Below, in pieces: positions 44,666 to 53,087 of a stretch of DNA of 64,000 bases. Position 1 is the first letter of the stretch. Every line of letters starts with the position of its first letter. The stretch is from positions 1-64,000 of the forward strand of contig JANQHE010000023.1 in NCBI GenBank assembly GCA_028282785.1, written 5' to 3'. The notes under the pieces are model-generated. The model did no database searches. It was not told where the DNA came from and saw nothing but the letters and a program-made list of their open reading frames with translations. The position numbers were made by a program, and so were the translations under genes. The stretch is from Bacteroidales bacterium. GTDB lineage: Bacteria; Bacteroidota; Bacteroidia; Bacteroidales; UBA12077.

Positions 44666-45898
44666 TTAATTTTCTCTGTAAATCATTACTTCTCTTATAG
44701 CTCTATCCTCGGATTGATACGTTCCTACAAAACTTTTCATTTCATTTTGGTTTAAATCGTTTTCCTTAAATACGGGAAAGGTTTTATCTATTAATATTGC
44801 AGCAATTTTTTTGGCAATATTCTCATGATACTGTGACGCCTCTCTGGAATACATATCCTTATTACTTAAAATCGCAATAAAAATATTCTCATCAGGCAAA
44901 ATAATTAATGAGGAGGAAAAACCTGAACCATCGCCATTATGATTTATTATTTCATGTCCCTTTAAATTCCCGGTAAAAAAACCATAACTATAAACTGATT
45001 CCGAAGAATCGTTAAGAGTGTATGGCGTAATATACCGATCAAAAGATATCTTTCTGAAATAATCATTTTGAGTTATTCCCAAATAAAACGAATAAAGATC
45101 TTCAGTGGTAGAAAGAATTTCTCCCTGGCCTTTTGTTAAAACACCTGACAAAAATGTAGGTGGATCATTTACTATTTCTCCATCGTAACATGTATAACCC
45201 GTTACACGGTCAGGTATTATTTCTGTGGGGCTAAAAAACCTTGAACTTTTCATGTTTAAAGGTTTAAGTACATTTTCCCTCATAAAATCTTCAAACTTTT
45301 TACCGGATACATTCTCTATTATTTTTTTCAGAATAAAATAGCCCGAATTACAATAGGCAAATCTCTCTCCCGGTTCGAATTCCAAGTCATATTTATTAAT
45401 TATACTAAAAATTGAATCACCGGAGATCTCTTCATTCATGAACTGATAACAATGCTTAATATATAGTTCTTCATATTCATCGGTATATACGTAACTGGGC
45501 ATTCCCGAAGTATGAGATAATAGATGCTTTACCTGAACAGCATAATATCTTTTGTTAAGTTGAGGGACATAGTCTGTAATTGGAGCAGACAAACTAATTT
45601 TTTCCTGATCGGCTAAAACAAATATTCCTAGTGCCGTTATAGGTTTTGTTACCGATGAAATTCTAAATACGTTATTAACTTGCATTTTGGAATTTGATTC
45701 TAAATTAGCTAATCCATATGCCTTTTTTAACAACACTTTATTATTTTGGACAATCATTACAGAAACGCCCGGTTCATTTTCAGAATAAGAATTAACTAAT
45801 AACGAATCTATATTTGTGATGATTGAAGTATTCTTAGCCAGAATCAGAGCTATTAATGCATAAATAATTACATAACCCGTAATTAAAATTCCTTTCAT
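44666..45898 (-). CDS. serine hydrolase, class C beta-lactamase family, membrane-anchored
   Basis: From the ATG at 45898 the 410-residue product starts with a hydrophobic anchor (ILITGYVIIYALIALILA). Catalytic motifs: SSVTKP (Ser and Lys), YCNSGY (Y-x-N), and HNGDGSGFSSS in place of H-T-G. The substrate is unknown. A longer start (45928) would overlap the upstream PD40 gene by four bases; both are possible, and the two genes are in any case one operon on the minus strand, opposite the LytS/LytTR pair. Confidence 0.85.
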   Translation of the reverse strand: MKGILITGYVIIYALIALILAKNTSIITNIDSLLVNSYSENEPGVSVMIVQNNKVLLKKAYGLANLESNSKMQVNNVFRISSVTKPITALGIFVLADQEKISLSAPITDYVPQLNKRYYAVQVKHLLSHTSGMPSYVYTDEYEELYIKHCYQFMNEEISGDSIFSIINKYDLEFEPGERFAYCNSGYFILKKIIENVSGKKFEDFMRENVLKPLNMKSSRFFSPTEIIPDRVTGYTCYDGEIVNDPPTFLSGVLTKGQGEILSTTEDLYSFYLGITQNDYFRKISFDRYITPYTLNDSSESVYSYGFFTGNLKGHEIINHNGDGSGFSSSLIILPDENIFIAILSNKDMYSREASQYHENIAKKIAAILIDKTFPVFKENDLNQNEMKSFVGTYQSEDRAIREVMIYREN

Positions 45899-45924
45899 AT
45901 TATTTAATTTATTTATAAAAACAA

Positions 45925-46878
45925 TCAAAACTTTGACAGCCTGTAACCCTCAATAATTTTAGCATCAATCCAAAAAATGTCCAGGTTACCATTACGTGTG
46001 CTGGTAAAGAATAAGTATTTCTCATCAGGAGTTAAATATGGCCTATTTTCAGAAGCCATTGAGTTTACTTTATCACCTAAATTTACCGGACTTGTCCATT
46101 CTCCGCTTTCCACTTGGAAGGCTACATACAAATCATCTTTACCAAGACTTCCTTTCCGGGATGAACTAAAAATTAAAATCTTACCATCAGATGAAATACA
46201 AGGGTCATGGTCCAATTCTTCCGAGTTTATTTTTGAACCGAGGTTCTCGATGGATGTATACATACCTTCTTCAGGTATGGATCGGTATATGTCAGCTCCA
46301 CCAATGCCACCTCCCCGTGTACTAAAGAAATATAAAATTCCGTCTTTCGTAACTGAGGGCCAAGCCTCAACATATTTTGTATTTACCGGATACGGTAGTT
46401 TTTCTGTCTTGCCCCATTTACTATCCTTAAATCCTACCCTCCATAGATCAATATTTACTATTTTGCCATCTTCACTTAAAGGTAACCACCATGTATAAAA
46501 TATTTCCTTGTTATTTACAGGGCATGGATAATCATAATACCATGGTTTTCCGAGATTCTCTGTTAAAACCGGTCCTCTCCAGTTTCCATTAATTTCCTGA
46601 TATTTGTATACCGGATAATTTTCATAGTCTGTAAAGTTTTTCGGTGTTCTATCAAAAATAATGTATTTGCCATCATTAAAGATTCCATATAATGCTTCTT
46701 TTTCATTTGTAGAAATAATCCCCGGAGCAAAAAGTTCAGCAGTTTCGGTTGGAGGGGTTTGACCAAAGTAGGGACCTTTAAGTATTTTTTGAGTATTGCC
46801 ATAAATTGAATCAACCTGTGAAACACCTGAAAATTGAATTAAATAAAGTAGTAAAAAAGTGATAAGAATTTGTTTCAT
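45925..46878 (-). CDS. exported PD40 / TolB-like beta-propeller protein
   Basis: The 317-residue product has a signal peptide (ITFLLLYLIQFSGVSQ) and PD40-type propeller blades, each with a D-G/D-E-K-Y-L-x-F-S-S-T-R pattern (SSDGKILIFSSSRKGSLGKDD, TPDEKYLFFTSTRNGNLDIF shortened here to its core, ILYFFSTRGGGIGGADIYRS). Such proteins are envelope binding or scaffold proteins; no catalytic site. It is first in the operon with the serine hydrolase and divergent from the LytS/LytTR genes, with direct repeats of LytTR type in between. Confidence 0.8.
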   Translation of the reverse strand: MKQILITFLLLYLIQFSGVSQVDSIYGNTQKILKGPYFGQTPPTETAELFAPGIISTNEKEALYGIFNDGKYIIFDRTPKNFTDYENYPVYKYQEINGNWRGPVLTENLGKPWYYDYPCPVNNKEIFYTWWLPLSEDGKIVNIDLWRVGFKDSKWGKTEKLPYPVNTKYVEAWPSVTKDGILYFFSTRGGGIGGADIYRSIPEEGMYTSIENLGSKINSEELDHDPCISSDGKILIFSSSRKGSLGKDDLYVAFQVESGEWTSPVNLGDKVNSMASENRPYLTPDEKYLFFTSTRNGNLDIFWIDAKIIEGYRLSKF

Positions 46879-46984
46879 TGTAATTTAGTTTATAGTTTGT
46901 TTTACCAAAACTTATACCACATAACTGTTAGTTGCTGATTAGTTGAACATTACACTTTCATTATTTTTAATTCTAACTATTTTT

Positions 46985-47018
46985 TGTTCATTTATGATAC
47001 AATGAATGTTCATTAATG
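46985..47018. promoter_or_regulatory. direct repeats of LytTR-binding type
   Basis: TGTTCATTTATG (46985-46996) and TGTTCATTAATG (47007-47018) are repeated at a 22-bp interval, the spacing typical for pairs of LytTR-domain binding sites. An inverted TGAACA is at 46944-46949. They lie between the PD40/serine-hydrolase operon and the LytS/LytTR genes. Confidence 0.45.
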
Positions 47019-47327
47019 CACACAATTATTCCGGCTATTCATTCATATGCATCAACTTCTTGATTTACATCTCATTATCAGGAAATATTTTAATTGTTTT
47101 CTTTAATGATAATTTGAAATTAAAACTTAACACTTCGACTTTAAAATTATCAATTCCTTTAGAATCATTTAATCTGCTGATTTATAAAGCATCAAAAATA
47201 CATTCAACACTAATAAACCGGTGATTTAATCAGTTCGTTTCATTATTTATCAATTTCATATTATTATTACTGCTGTTTATCTTTAAATTTTAAAAACGAT
47301 ACGAATTGAATTACTTTTATCAGCAAA
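47019..47327. other. leader of the LytS-like gene, no gene recognised
   Basis: AT-rich sequence upstream of the histidine-kinase-like gene. The 72-codon open frame across 47006-47224 has no coding character I can support. Confidence 0.4.
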
Positions 47328-48107
47328 ATGAAAATGCAAATTGAGAATAAAATTGACCTTAAGAGGATTTTATTGCAAGTTTTATGCTGGATAGGATGCT
47401 ATGTTTTTTTTGCATCAATTTCAGTTCAATACGGAGATCTTTCAACTATACTATATTACAATCTCTGTGCAATACTTTTTGATGTATTTGTAGTATATAT
47501 TACCATATACTTTCTTATTCCAAGGTATTTGAATCTTGGAAAACATTGGCAGTTTGCCATATTCTTTTTATTTATTGCCTTTTTTATGATCTACGTACAA
47601 ACTATGATCGTTTTTAGATACATCATAAAAGAACATTCAGGTTTACCTATCCTATTGAGCTTTGAGCAAATCAAAACTTCATTTATACAGCATTTTACTT
47701 TATACTATCATTTTTCGATGTATGCTTTTGTAGTTGTTATCAAGCTAATAAAGATCTCATATCAGCATAAGATCTTAGAAAAGGATTTTGAAAGAAAGCA
47801 AACAGAAACTGAACTAAAGCTAAAAAAAGCTGAACGACAATTGTTAAAAACTCAAATACATTCTCACTTTTCATTTAATAGCCTTAACAATTTATGTGGC
47901 CTTACGATTGACAAACCAGATAAAACACCTGACATTGTTATTAAAATTTCCGAGCTGCTTGATTACATGATTTATGCGTTCAATTCAAACAGCATTAAAC
48001 TAGTTAATAAACTCAACCATCTAAAGAATTATATCGAACTGGAAAAAATCAGGTATAAGAATAAATTGAAGATTGCTCAACTTGAAAACAAAGTGTATCA
48101 TAGTTGA
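47328..48107 (+). pseudogene. LytS/YehU-type sensor kinase truncated before its ATP-binding domain
   Basis: The 259-residue product has four membrane helices (residues about 14-140) and the His_kinase domain. The phospho-acceptor block is QIHSHFSFNSLNNL, with His180, where relatives have NPHFLFNSLN. The protein then ends after IELEKIRYKNKLKI, just where the HATPase domain should begin, so about 90-100 residues are missing. The response-regulator frame overlaps its end by 35 bases. A deletion joining the two genes is the simplest reading. The remaining part could at most act as a membrane sensor. Confidence 0.75.
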
Positions 48108-48792
48108 TGATGAACCCATTGCCATTGATGTAATCAGGTCTCACTTACAATTCTTCAATGATATTGAGATTGTTGCTGAATGTGAAAATGCTATTAAGGC
48201 TTTAGAAAAGATTAATAAAAACCAGGTTGATCTTGTGTTTCTCGATATTGAAATGCCACAAGTGAGTGGTATTGATTTTCTTAAAAACGTTAACCGAGAT
48301 TTTAAAGTAATTATAACAACAGCATACAGAGACTATGCAATAGAAGGATATCAACTTGATGTAGTTGATTATTTGCTAAAGCCAATATCATTGGAAAGAT
48401 TTATACAGGCTATTAATAAATTTTTCCAACAAACAAAACGTAATATAGTTGAATTTAAACAAGAGGTTGGGTTAGATCCAAACCTGTTTATTTATGTAAA
48501 AGAAGGAAAGGATACACATAAAATATACCTTAAGGACATTTTATACCTTGAGAGCCTTCGAGATTTTTTAATCATTCATCTTGATAACAGAACCATTGAA
48601 ATACGTTATAAAATAAGTGACTTTGAACAAAAACTACCTTCGGACTTTTTTATGCGTATTCATAAGTCATTTATTATTTCCATTGGGAAAATAAATTCTT
48701 TTAATAGTAATGCAATTAAAATCGGAAGTAAAGAATTACCTATTGGAAGAACCTATCATGAACAGGTGAAAAGGAAATTGGAGATTCAGTAA
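48073..48792 (+). CDS. LytTR-family response regulator (start codon probably lost)
   Basis: The product has a CheY-like receiver (CIIVDDEPIAIDVI, phospho-acceptor in LVFLDIEMPQVSG, KP in YLLKPISLERF) and a C-terminal LytTR DNA-binding domain (DILYLESLRDFLIIHL, RIHKSFIISIGKIN). It is a cytoplasmic DNA-binding regulator. No in-frame ATG precedes the receiver; the only candidates are TTG codons at 48073 and 48082, inside the kinase gene. This fits the idea that a deletion removed the kinase end and the regulator's original start. Expression is therefore uncertain. Confidence 0.8.
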   Translation: MLNLKTKCIIVDDEPIAIDVIRSHLQFFNDIEIVAECENAIKALEKINKNQVDLVFLDIEMPQVSGIDFLKNVNRDFKVIITTAYRDYAIEGYQLDVVDYLLKPISLERFIQAINKFFQQTKRNIVEFKQEVGLDPNLFIYVKEGKDTHKIYLKDILYLESLRDFLIIHLDNRTIEIRYKISDFEQKLPSDFFMRIHKSFIISIGKINSFNSNAIKIGSKELPIGRTYHEQVKRKLEIQ

Positions 48793-48796
48793 GAAT

Positions 48797-49303
48797 TTAA
48801 TTTTTATATCTCTTTTCCCACTCTGCTCTTAGAATAATATCTTTGTTACTTTTTAAATGATCAGTAGCTAATACTCCATGTAAATGATCAATTTCGTGCT
48901 GAAGCAGCTCTGAAAGATCATCGTTAAAAATTTCTTCTATTACTTTTCCCTGTTCATTTTGATACCTGATTTTTATTGATCTAAACCTTTCGGTTTTTAC
49001 AAAAAAGGCAACATCGAAACTGAAGCAACTATCCCAAACCTGCATGGTTTCTTCACTCTTCCTGATAATCTCCGGATTTACCAGGGCAAAACTTCTATTG
49101 GGTAAATGAAGGTATAACACCTTTTTTAATACTCCAATTTGAGGAGCAGCTATTCCCCTTCCCATTCCTTTCCTTTTCTGAAAATCGATGATCGTATCTT
49201 TCAGGTCAATAATTAAACCTTCCAGTTCCTTACCAAAATCATTTACCTCAACTGATTTCTCTCTTAGTGCGGGATTTCCAATTAATAATATTTCTTTAAT
49301 CAT
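48797..49303 (-). CDS. def: peptide deformylase, divergent
   Basis: The 168-residue metalloenzyme removes the formyl group from nascent proteins. Motif 1 is GRGIAAPQIG (48-57) and motif 3 is HEIDH (136-140), both good. Motif 2, normally EGCLS with the metal-binding Cys, reads DSCFS (91-95): the Cys is kept but the flanking residues differ. It may be a second deformylase with changed specificity. The gene is followed upstream by the acetyltransferase at 49322 on the same strand, 18 bases apart. Confidence 0.88.
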   Translation of the reverse strand: MIKEILLIGNPALREKSVEVNDFGKELEGLIIDLKDTIIDFQKRKGMGRGIAAPQIGVLKKVLYLHLPNRSFALVNPEIIRKSEETMQVWDSCFSFDVAFFVKTERFRSIKIRYQNEQGKVIEEIFNDDLSELLQHEIDHLHGVLATDHLKSNKDIILRAEWEKRYKN

Positions 49304-49321
49304 ACGGAGAAATAAATTTAA

Positions 49322-49756
49322 TTACAATTGCTTTTTCATAACCACAGCAGAATCCGGGCAGATACTTTTAAATTCTTCTGTTTGTTTGATCGAATCAGGA
49401 ACCTGCTCTCGTTCTATCCGAATAAATCCGAATTTTGGAAAATATTTATCAGCCGTTGTTGTAAGTAAATATAATTCTTTAATTTCCTCCGACTTACTTT
49501 CGGTTATTAAATATTCAACCAGCTTTTTCCCAATTTGTTTGTTTTTGAATTCGTCTATTACTGCCAACGACCTTAAAAGTCCAAAAGGTTTATGTACTTC
49601 TAATCCAACTAACCCCAGAATTCTGTCATTTTCCCTTGCTACAAAAAAGCGAATGGAATTATTATAAATATCATCCGTTGGAAGATCATTCTGCTCTAAT
49701 ATACCTTGTAATAAGCTTAAGTTATCTTTTTCCGCTAATTCAATAGTAACATCCAT
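49322..49756 (-). CDS. GNAT N-acetyltransferase, ArsN2-like
   Basis: The 144-residue cytoplasmic acetyltransferase has the acetyl-CoA loop region SLAVIDEFKNKQIGKKLVEY and the features of the ArsN2 group: YLLTTTADKYFPKFGF, VPDSIKQTEEF and CPDSAVVM. ArsN2-type enzymes are found in arsenic-resistance loci, but no ars gene is close by, and their true substrate is unsettled. It lies 24 bases downstream of rmuC and 18 bases upstream of def on one strand, so it is probably in an operon with both. Confidence 0.8.
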   Translation of the reverse strand: MDVTIELAEKDNLSLLQGILEQNDLPTDDIYNNSIRFFVARENDRILGLVGLEVHKPFGLLRSLAVIDEFKNKQIGKKLVEYLITESKSEEIKELYLLTTTADKYFPKFGFIRIEREQVPDSIKQTEEFKSICPDSAVVMKKQL

Positions 49757-49780
49757 TCTTAAGAAATCTGATTAACCACT

Positions 49781-51118
49781 TTATTCCTCAAACAAATCTT
49801 TAGGCAATTCCTTTTTAGTTTTTGCTCCCAGCTCTTTTATTTTCTGTGCTGTTGTAACCAGGTTACCTCTTCCCGTAGATATTTTGTTCATTGCACTTTC
49901 GTAAGTCTTCCTGGTAGAATCCAACTTGTTTCCGATATCTTGCATATCACTTATAAATCCAACAAACTTGTCGTATAAAGCTCCACTTTGTCTTGCGATC
50001 TCCAAAACATTCTGGCTTTGATATTCTTGTCGCCACATACTGGCTATCATTTTCAATGCTGCAATTAAATTGGTTGGGCTGATCAACAAAATCCGCTTTT
50101 CGTATGCAAAATTCCATAGATCGGGATCTTTCTGAATTGCAACTAAATAAGACGGCTCGATCGGAACAAACATCATTACAAAATCAAGTGATTTTAACTG
50201 GTATAAATCCTGGTAGTTCTTCTCACCCAGTTCTTTAATATGATTTTTTAGTGAAATTAAATGTTCGTTTAGTATCTTTTCCTGTTCATCAGGATCTTCA
50301 GAAGATACAAAACGTTCATATGCTGTTAATGAAACTTTCGAATCAATCACTACACTCCTGTCGCCCGGGTACTTTACAATAACATCGGGCTGAAAACGAT
50401 TTCCCGATTCATCTTTAAACGATTGCTGAACGAAATATTCACGCTCTTTTACCAAACCGGATCTTTCCAAAATATTCTCAAGGATCAGTTCACCCCAGTT
50501 ACCCTGCGTCTTAGAATCGCCCTTTAAAGCTTTTGTTAAATTCTTAGCATCCTCACTGATCTGATTGCTGGTTTCAATTAGATTTTTAATCCGCTCCTGG
50601 ATAGATGCCCTGTCAGCAATATCTTTTTTATGAGTTTCTTCAACCTTTTGTTCAAACTGTTGAATCCTGTCTTTTAAAGGATTCAAAATCTGATCGAGAT
50701 TTTTCCTGTTTTGTTCGGTGAATTTTCCGGACTTTTCCTCGAATATCTTATTAGCTAAATTTTCGAATTCCAGTTTAAATTTTGCCTGCAATTCTTCAAC
50801 TTCTTTTTTATTTTCAGCTAATCTTTCGTTTAAATGTTTCAAATCCGAATCCTTTGCAACCAGGCTCTTTTGATGAATAATCAGTTGCTCTTCTTTTTCA
50901 GACAGTTTCTTTTTAATTTCAACAAGATTATCATTTAATAAATTCAATCGATCATCTTTAATTCTCAATTCGGAATTTAAATTTATTAATTCCTGTTTCA
51001 GATTTTCTGATTCACCGATTGATAAACCTGCAGGTTTTAAAAATTTAGCCTTTGCAATAAACCAGGCTGCTGCGAAACTCGCAGCAGCACCTATAATCAA
51101 ATATAATATGTCAATCAT
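49781..51118 (-). CDS. rmuC: RmuC-family DNA recombination protein
   Basis: The 445-residue protein has an N-terminal membrane anchor (residues 3-22), a long coiled coil (about 35-190), and the RmuC nuclease-like core: TQGNWGELILENILERSGL, RFQPDVIVKYPGDRSVVIDSK, DFVMMFVPIEPSYL. RmuC limits inversions at repeated sequences and is proposed to be a PD-(D/E)xK nuclease. It is in a run of minus-strand genes with the lipoprotein at 51125 (six-base gap), the acetyltransferase and def. No oddities. Confidence 0.93.
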   Translation of the reverse strand: MIDILYLIIGAAASFAAAWFIAKAKFLKPAGLSIGESENLKQELINLNSELRIKDDRLNLLNDNLVEIKKKLSEKEEQLIIHQKSLVAKDSDLKHLNERLAENKKEVEELQAKFKLEFENLANKIFEEKSGKFTEQNRKNLDQILNPLKDRIQQFEQKVEETHKKDIADRASIQERIKNLIETSNQISEDAKNLTKALKGDSKTQGNWGELILENILERSGLVKEREYFVQQSFKDESGNRFQPDVIVKYPGDRSVVIDSKVSLTAYERFVSSEDPDEQEKILNEHLISLKNHIKELGEKNYQDLYQLKSLDFVMMFVPIEPSYLVAIQKDPDLWNFAYEKRILLISPTNLIAALKMIASMWRQEYQSQNVLEIARQSGALYDKFVGFISDMQDIGNKLDSTRKTYESAMNKISTGRGNLVTTAQKIKELGAKTKKELPKDLFEE

Positions 51119-51124
51119 TTAAAA

Positions 51125-52255
51125 TTAATTTTGCTCGAGCATATTCTCAAGCTCATTTCGATATACTATTAATTCTTCTCTTACTTTATTACTTCTTTCC
51201 TTTTTAATTAATATATTTAAATCTTCTAAAGCCTTCGTATATTCAATATCAACCAAAAATCTGGCAGCCCGGAGTTTTATGTCATCATTTTTTAAAATTA
51301 ACATAGAACGAATTTTCTCAGCTACATCTATAGGATAAAGTGCCTGCAAATCATCCATTGCGGCGATTACTTCATCTTTTTTACCTTTGTCAAGTTTTAA
51401 AACAAGTTCTTCAATTTCTTCACTCACTCCAGCTTCCAGGTTTACCTCCTTATCATAAAAATTAGGCCGGAAAACTTTTCTGTTATACCAGATAAGTTCT
51501 TTATTGAAGGTCCAGCGAACCATTCTTGGAATCATCCATCTCATTCCGGGTGTTAGTTCCGGGTTTATATTAGCAAAAATCAATTTACCTTTTTCACACT
51601 TAGCTTTTATTAATACCGGAAACGGTTCGCCATTTTCAGTATTAGCCAGCACCTGAATAAAAGTAGTATCCAAAACATTCATTTTTGGTCCGTAATGATA
51701 ATCAACAGTAACGCTCTCAAAATCGAATAATTCAGGAAACATTCGTTTTCCATCATCCGTTAAAGTAACCCGGATAACACCCGTATTAATATCGAGGTTT
51801 TGATTATCTGTCAGTTCAATGTCCAATAAATCCAGTGATTGATATTTTTTGGATTTTGTAAGGATCTCCCCACCATTACTAAGGCTAATAGCACCATTTC
51901 CTCTTTTTGTTATAAAATCAGTAATTATTTCAGCAACTTCATCGTCAAGCCTATCCATTTTCTGATCTTTTAACATAGCCGGCAAGATCAATACATCAAT
52001 ATTTTCGAGTTTGGTTTTTAAGATATCCGCTTCGGTTAATGTAACATAAACAATAGCTGCATCAATTTTTAAAGCTTCCGTTATATAATCGATATTAGGA
52101 TAATCATATCCCGTAGCTTTAAATACACCTACTGCAATACTTTCCGTATTTAGTTCTACTTTTTTAACATATTCTTTTTCGGATTTGCCCCGGTCGCATG
52201 CACCAGCCAAAATAGCCAGTACAAAAATTGTGATTATAAAAGCTGATTTCCTCAT
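51125..52255 (-). CDS. lipoprotein with GATase1-like N-terminal part and HEAT-like repeats
   Basis: The 376-residue product has a lipoprotein signal (FVLAILAGACDRG; Cys at residue 20). Residues about 40-270 look like a class-I glutamine-amidotransferase-like / BPL_N domain (IAVGVFKATGYDYPNIDYI, ENIDVLILPAMLKD, GNGAISLSNGGEILT) without a visible catalytic Cys. The last ~100 residues are helical, HEAT-like (KIRSMLILKNDDIKLRAARF). Function unknown. It precedes rmuC by six bases and is probably co-transcribed with it. Confidence 0.6.
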   Translation of the reverse strand: MRKSAFIITIFVLAILAGACDRGKSEKEYVKKVELNTESIAVGVFKATGYDYPNIDYITEALKIDAAIVYVTLTEADILKTKLENIDVLILPAMLKDQKMDRLDDEVAEIITDFITKRGNGAISLSNGGEILTKSKKYQSLDLLDIELTDNQNLDINTGVIRVTLTDDGKRMFPELFDFESVTVDYHYGPKMNVLDTTFIQVLANTENGEPFPVLIKAKCEKGKLIFANINPELTPGMRWMIPRMVRWTFNKELIWYNRKVFRPNFYDKEVNLEAGVSEEIEELVLKLDKGKKDEVIAAMDDLQALYPIDVAEKIRSMLILKNDDIKLRAARFLVDIEYTKALEDLNILIKKERSNKVREELIVYRNELENMLEQN

Positions 52256-52380
52256 TATTTAAGGGATTTCGGTTAATACTATTTTATTTGAAAAAGCTAT
52301 TAAGCCGATTCATTCAAAAATCTTCTGAGTGAATCTTATAACGAAGAAATAATAAATCATTTATTATTTTTTGTTATGGT

Positions 52381-52428
52381 TAACCAGTACTATTCATAAA
52401 CTCTCTAATTTATGAATAGTACTGGTTA
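52381..52428. repeat. perfect 20-bp inverted repeat with 8-nt loop
   Basis: Arms at 52381-52400 and 52409-52428 are perfectly complementary; the loop is CTCTCTAA. It sits between two co-directed genes. It could terminate the transcript of the gene at 52484, but no T-run follows directly, and the perfect pairing is unusual for a terminator. Confidence 0.7.
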
Positions 52429-52483
52429 AAATTAATCATTTAATATCGAAATAGAAAGCTGATCTCAAAATTGGATGCCAATT

Positions 52484-52960
52484 TTATCTTGTTTTTACAC
52501 CTACTATTTGTCTATATTCGTTCATCAGGTCATTTGGCAAGGTTAAAGCCAGGTTATAATGCTTTATTTTCCACCCCTCTTTATACTTTTTTACAACTCC
52601 CGATCCGCGGCAAATTCCCATATGTGTTTCCAATAATTCGTCGAACCAGGCATATTGCATATCATCCGAAAATTCCCAAATTCTATGATACGGAGTAAAA
52701 GCCCAGGCAGTATCTCTTTCGAAATATTTTAATCCCCAGTCCATAAATTCATGCTTTAACCATCGTTCGCCCGGATCAGTACCCAGGTATACTGCATTTT
52801 CGTCCAAACTTCCAAAAAATACATCTTCATCGGCTACAGCCGCAGACTGATGCCAGTTATCCATAAATTCATTCAGTTTTGCTATTTCTGTTTCTTTATC
52901 AGGTACCGAACATGCCATATTAAATACCAATAAAATAATAGGTAAAACATATCTTTTCAT
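52484..52960 (-). CDS. SnoaL/NTF2-like lipoprotein
   Basis: The 158-residue product has a lipoprotein signal (VLPIILLVFNMACSV; Cys at residue 17) and a SnoaL_3-like cone domain: NEFMDNWHQSAAVADEDVFF, YLGTDPGERWLKHEF, YAWFDELLETHMG and GWKIKHYNLALTLPND. NTF2-like domains bind small ligands or act as simple enzymes; no role can be given. It is a single gene with the strong hairpin at 52381 downstream. Confidence 0.8.
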   Translation of the reverse strand: MKRYVLPIILLVFNMACSVPDKETEIAKLNEFMDNWHQSAAVADEDVFFGSLDENAVYLGTDPGERWLKHEFMDWGLKYFERDTAWAFTPYHRIWEFSDDMQYAWFDELLETHMGICRGSGVVKKYKEGWKIKHYNLALTLPNDLMNEYRQIVGVKTR

Positions 52961-53055
52961 TTCAAATGATTTAAGTTAAAATTTGATCTTAAATATACTT
53001 ATAAAAAACTACTTTAAAACATGTAAATCTCGTGAATGATATTTGTTAAAACCAT

Positions 53056-53063
53056 TAAATTTG
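53056..53063 (+). promoter_or_regulatory. -7 box of the HAD phosphatase gene
   Basis: TAAATTTG, an exact TAnnTTTG match 24 bases before the start codon; no clear -33 box. Confidence 0.5.
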
Positions 53064-53087
53064 CCCTCACCAAACTGACATGTTACA

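Noticed and set aside
47006-47224. 72-codon open frame upstream of the kinase gene
   Set aside because: It overlaps the direct repeats, has a low-complexity hydrophobic/Asn-Leu composition and shows no recognisable leader or domain.
49322-49756. Arsenic resistance locus
   Set aside because: The acetyltransferase resembles ArsN2, but no arsenate reductase, arsenite pump or ars regulator is adjacent, and the ArsR-family gene at 54343 lacks the metal motif.
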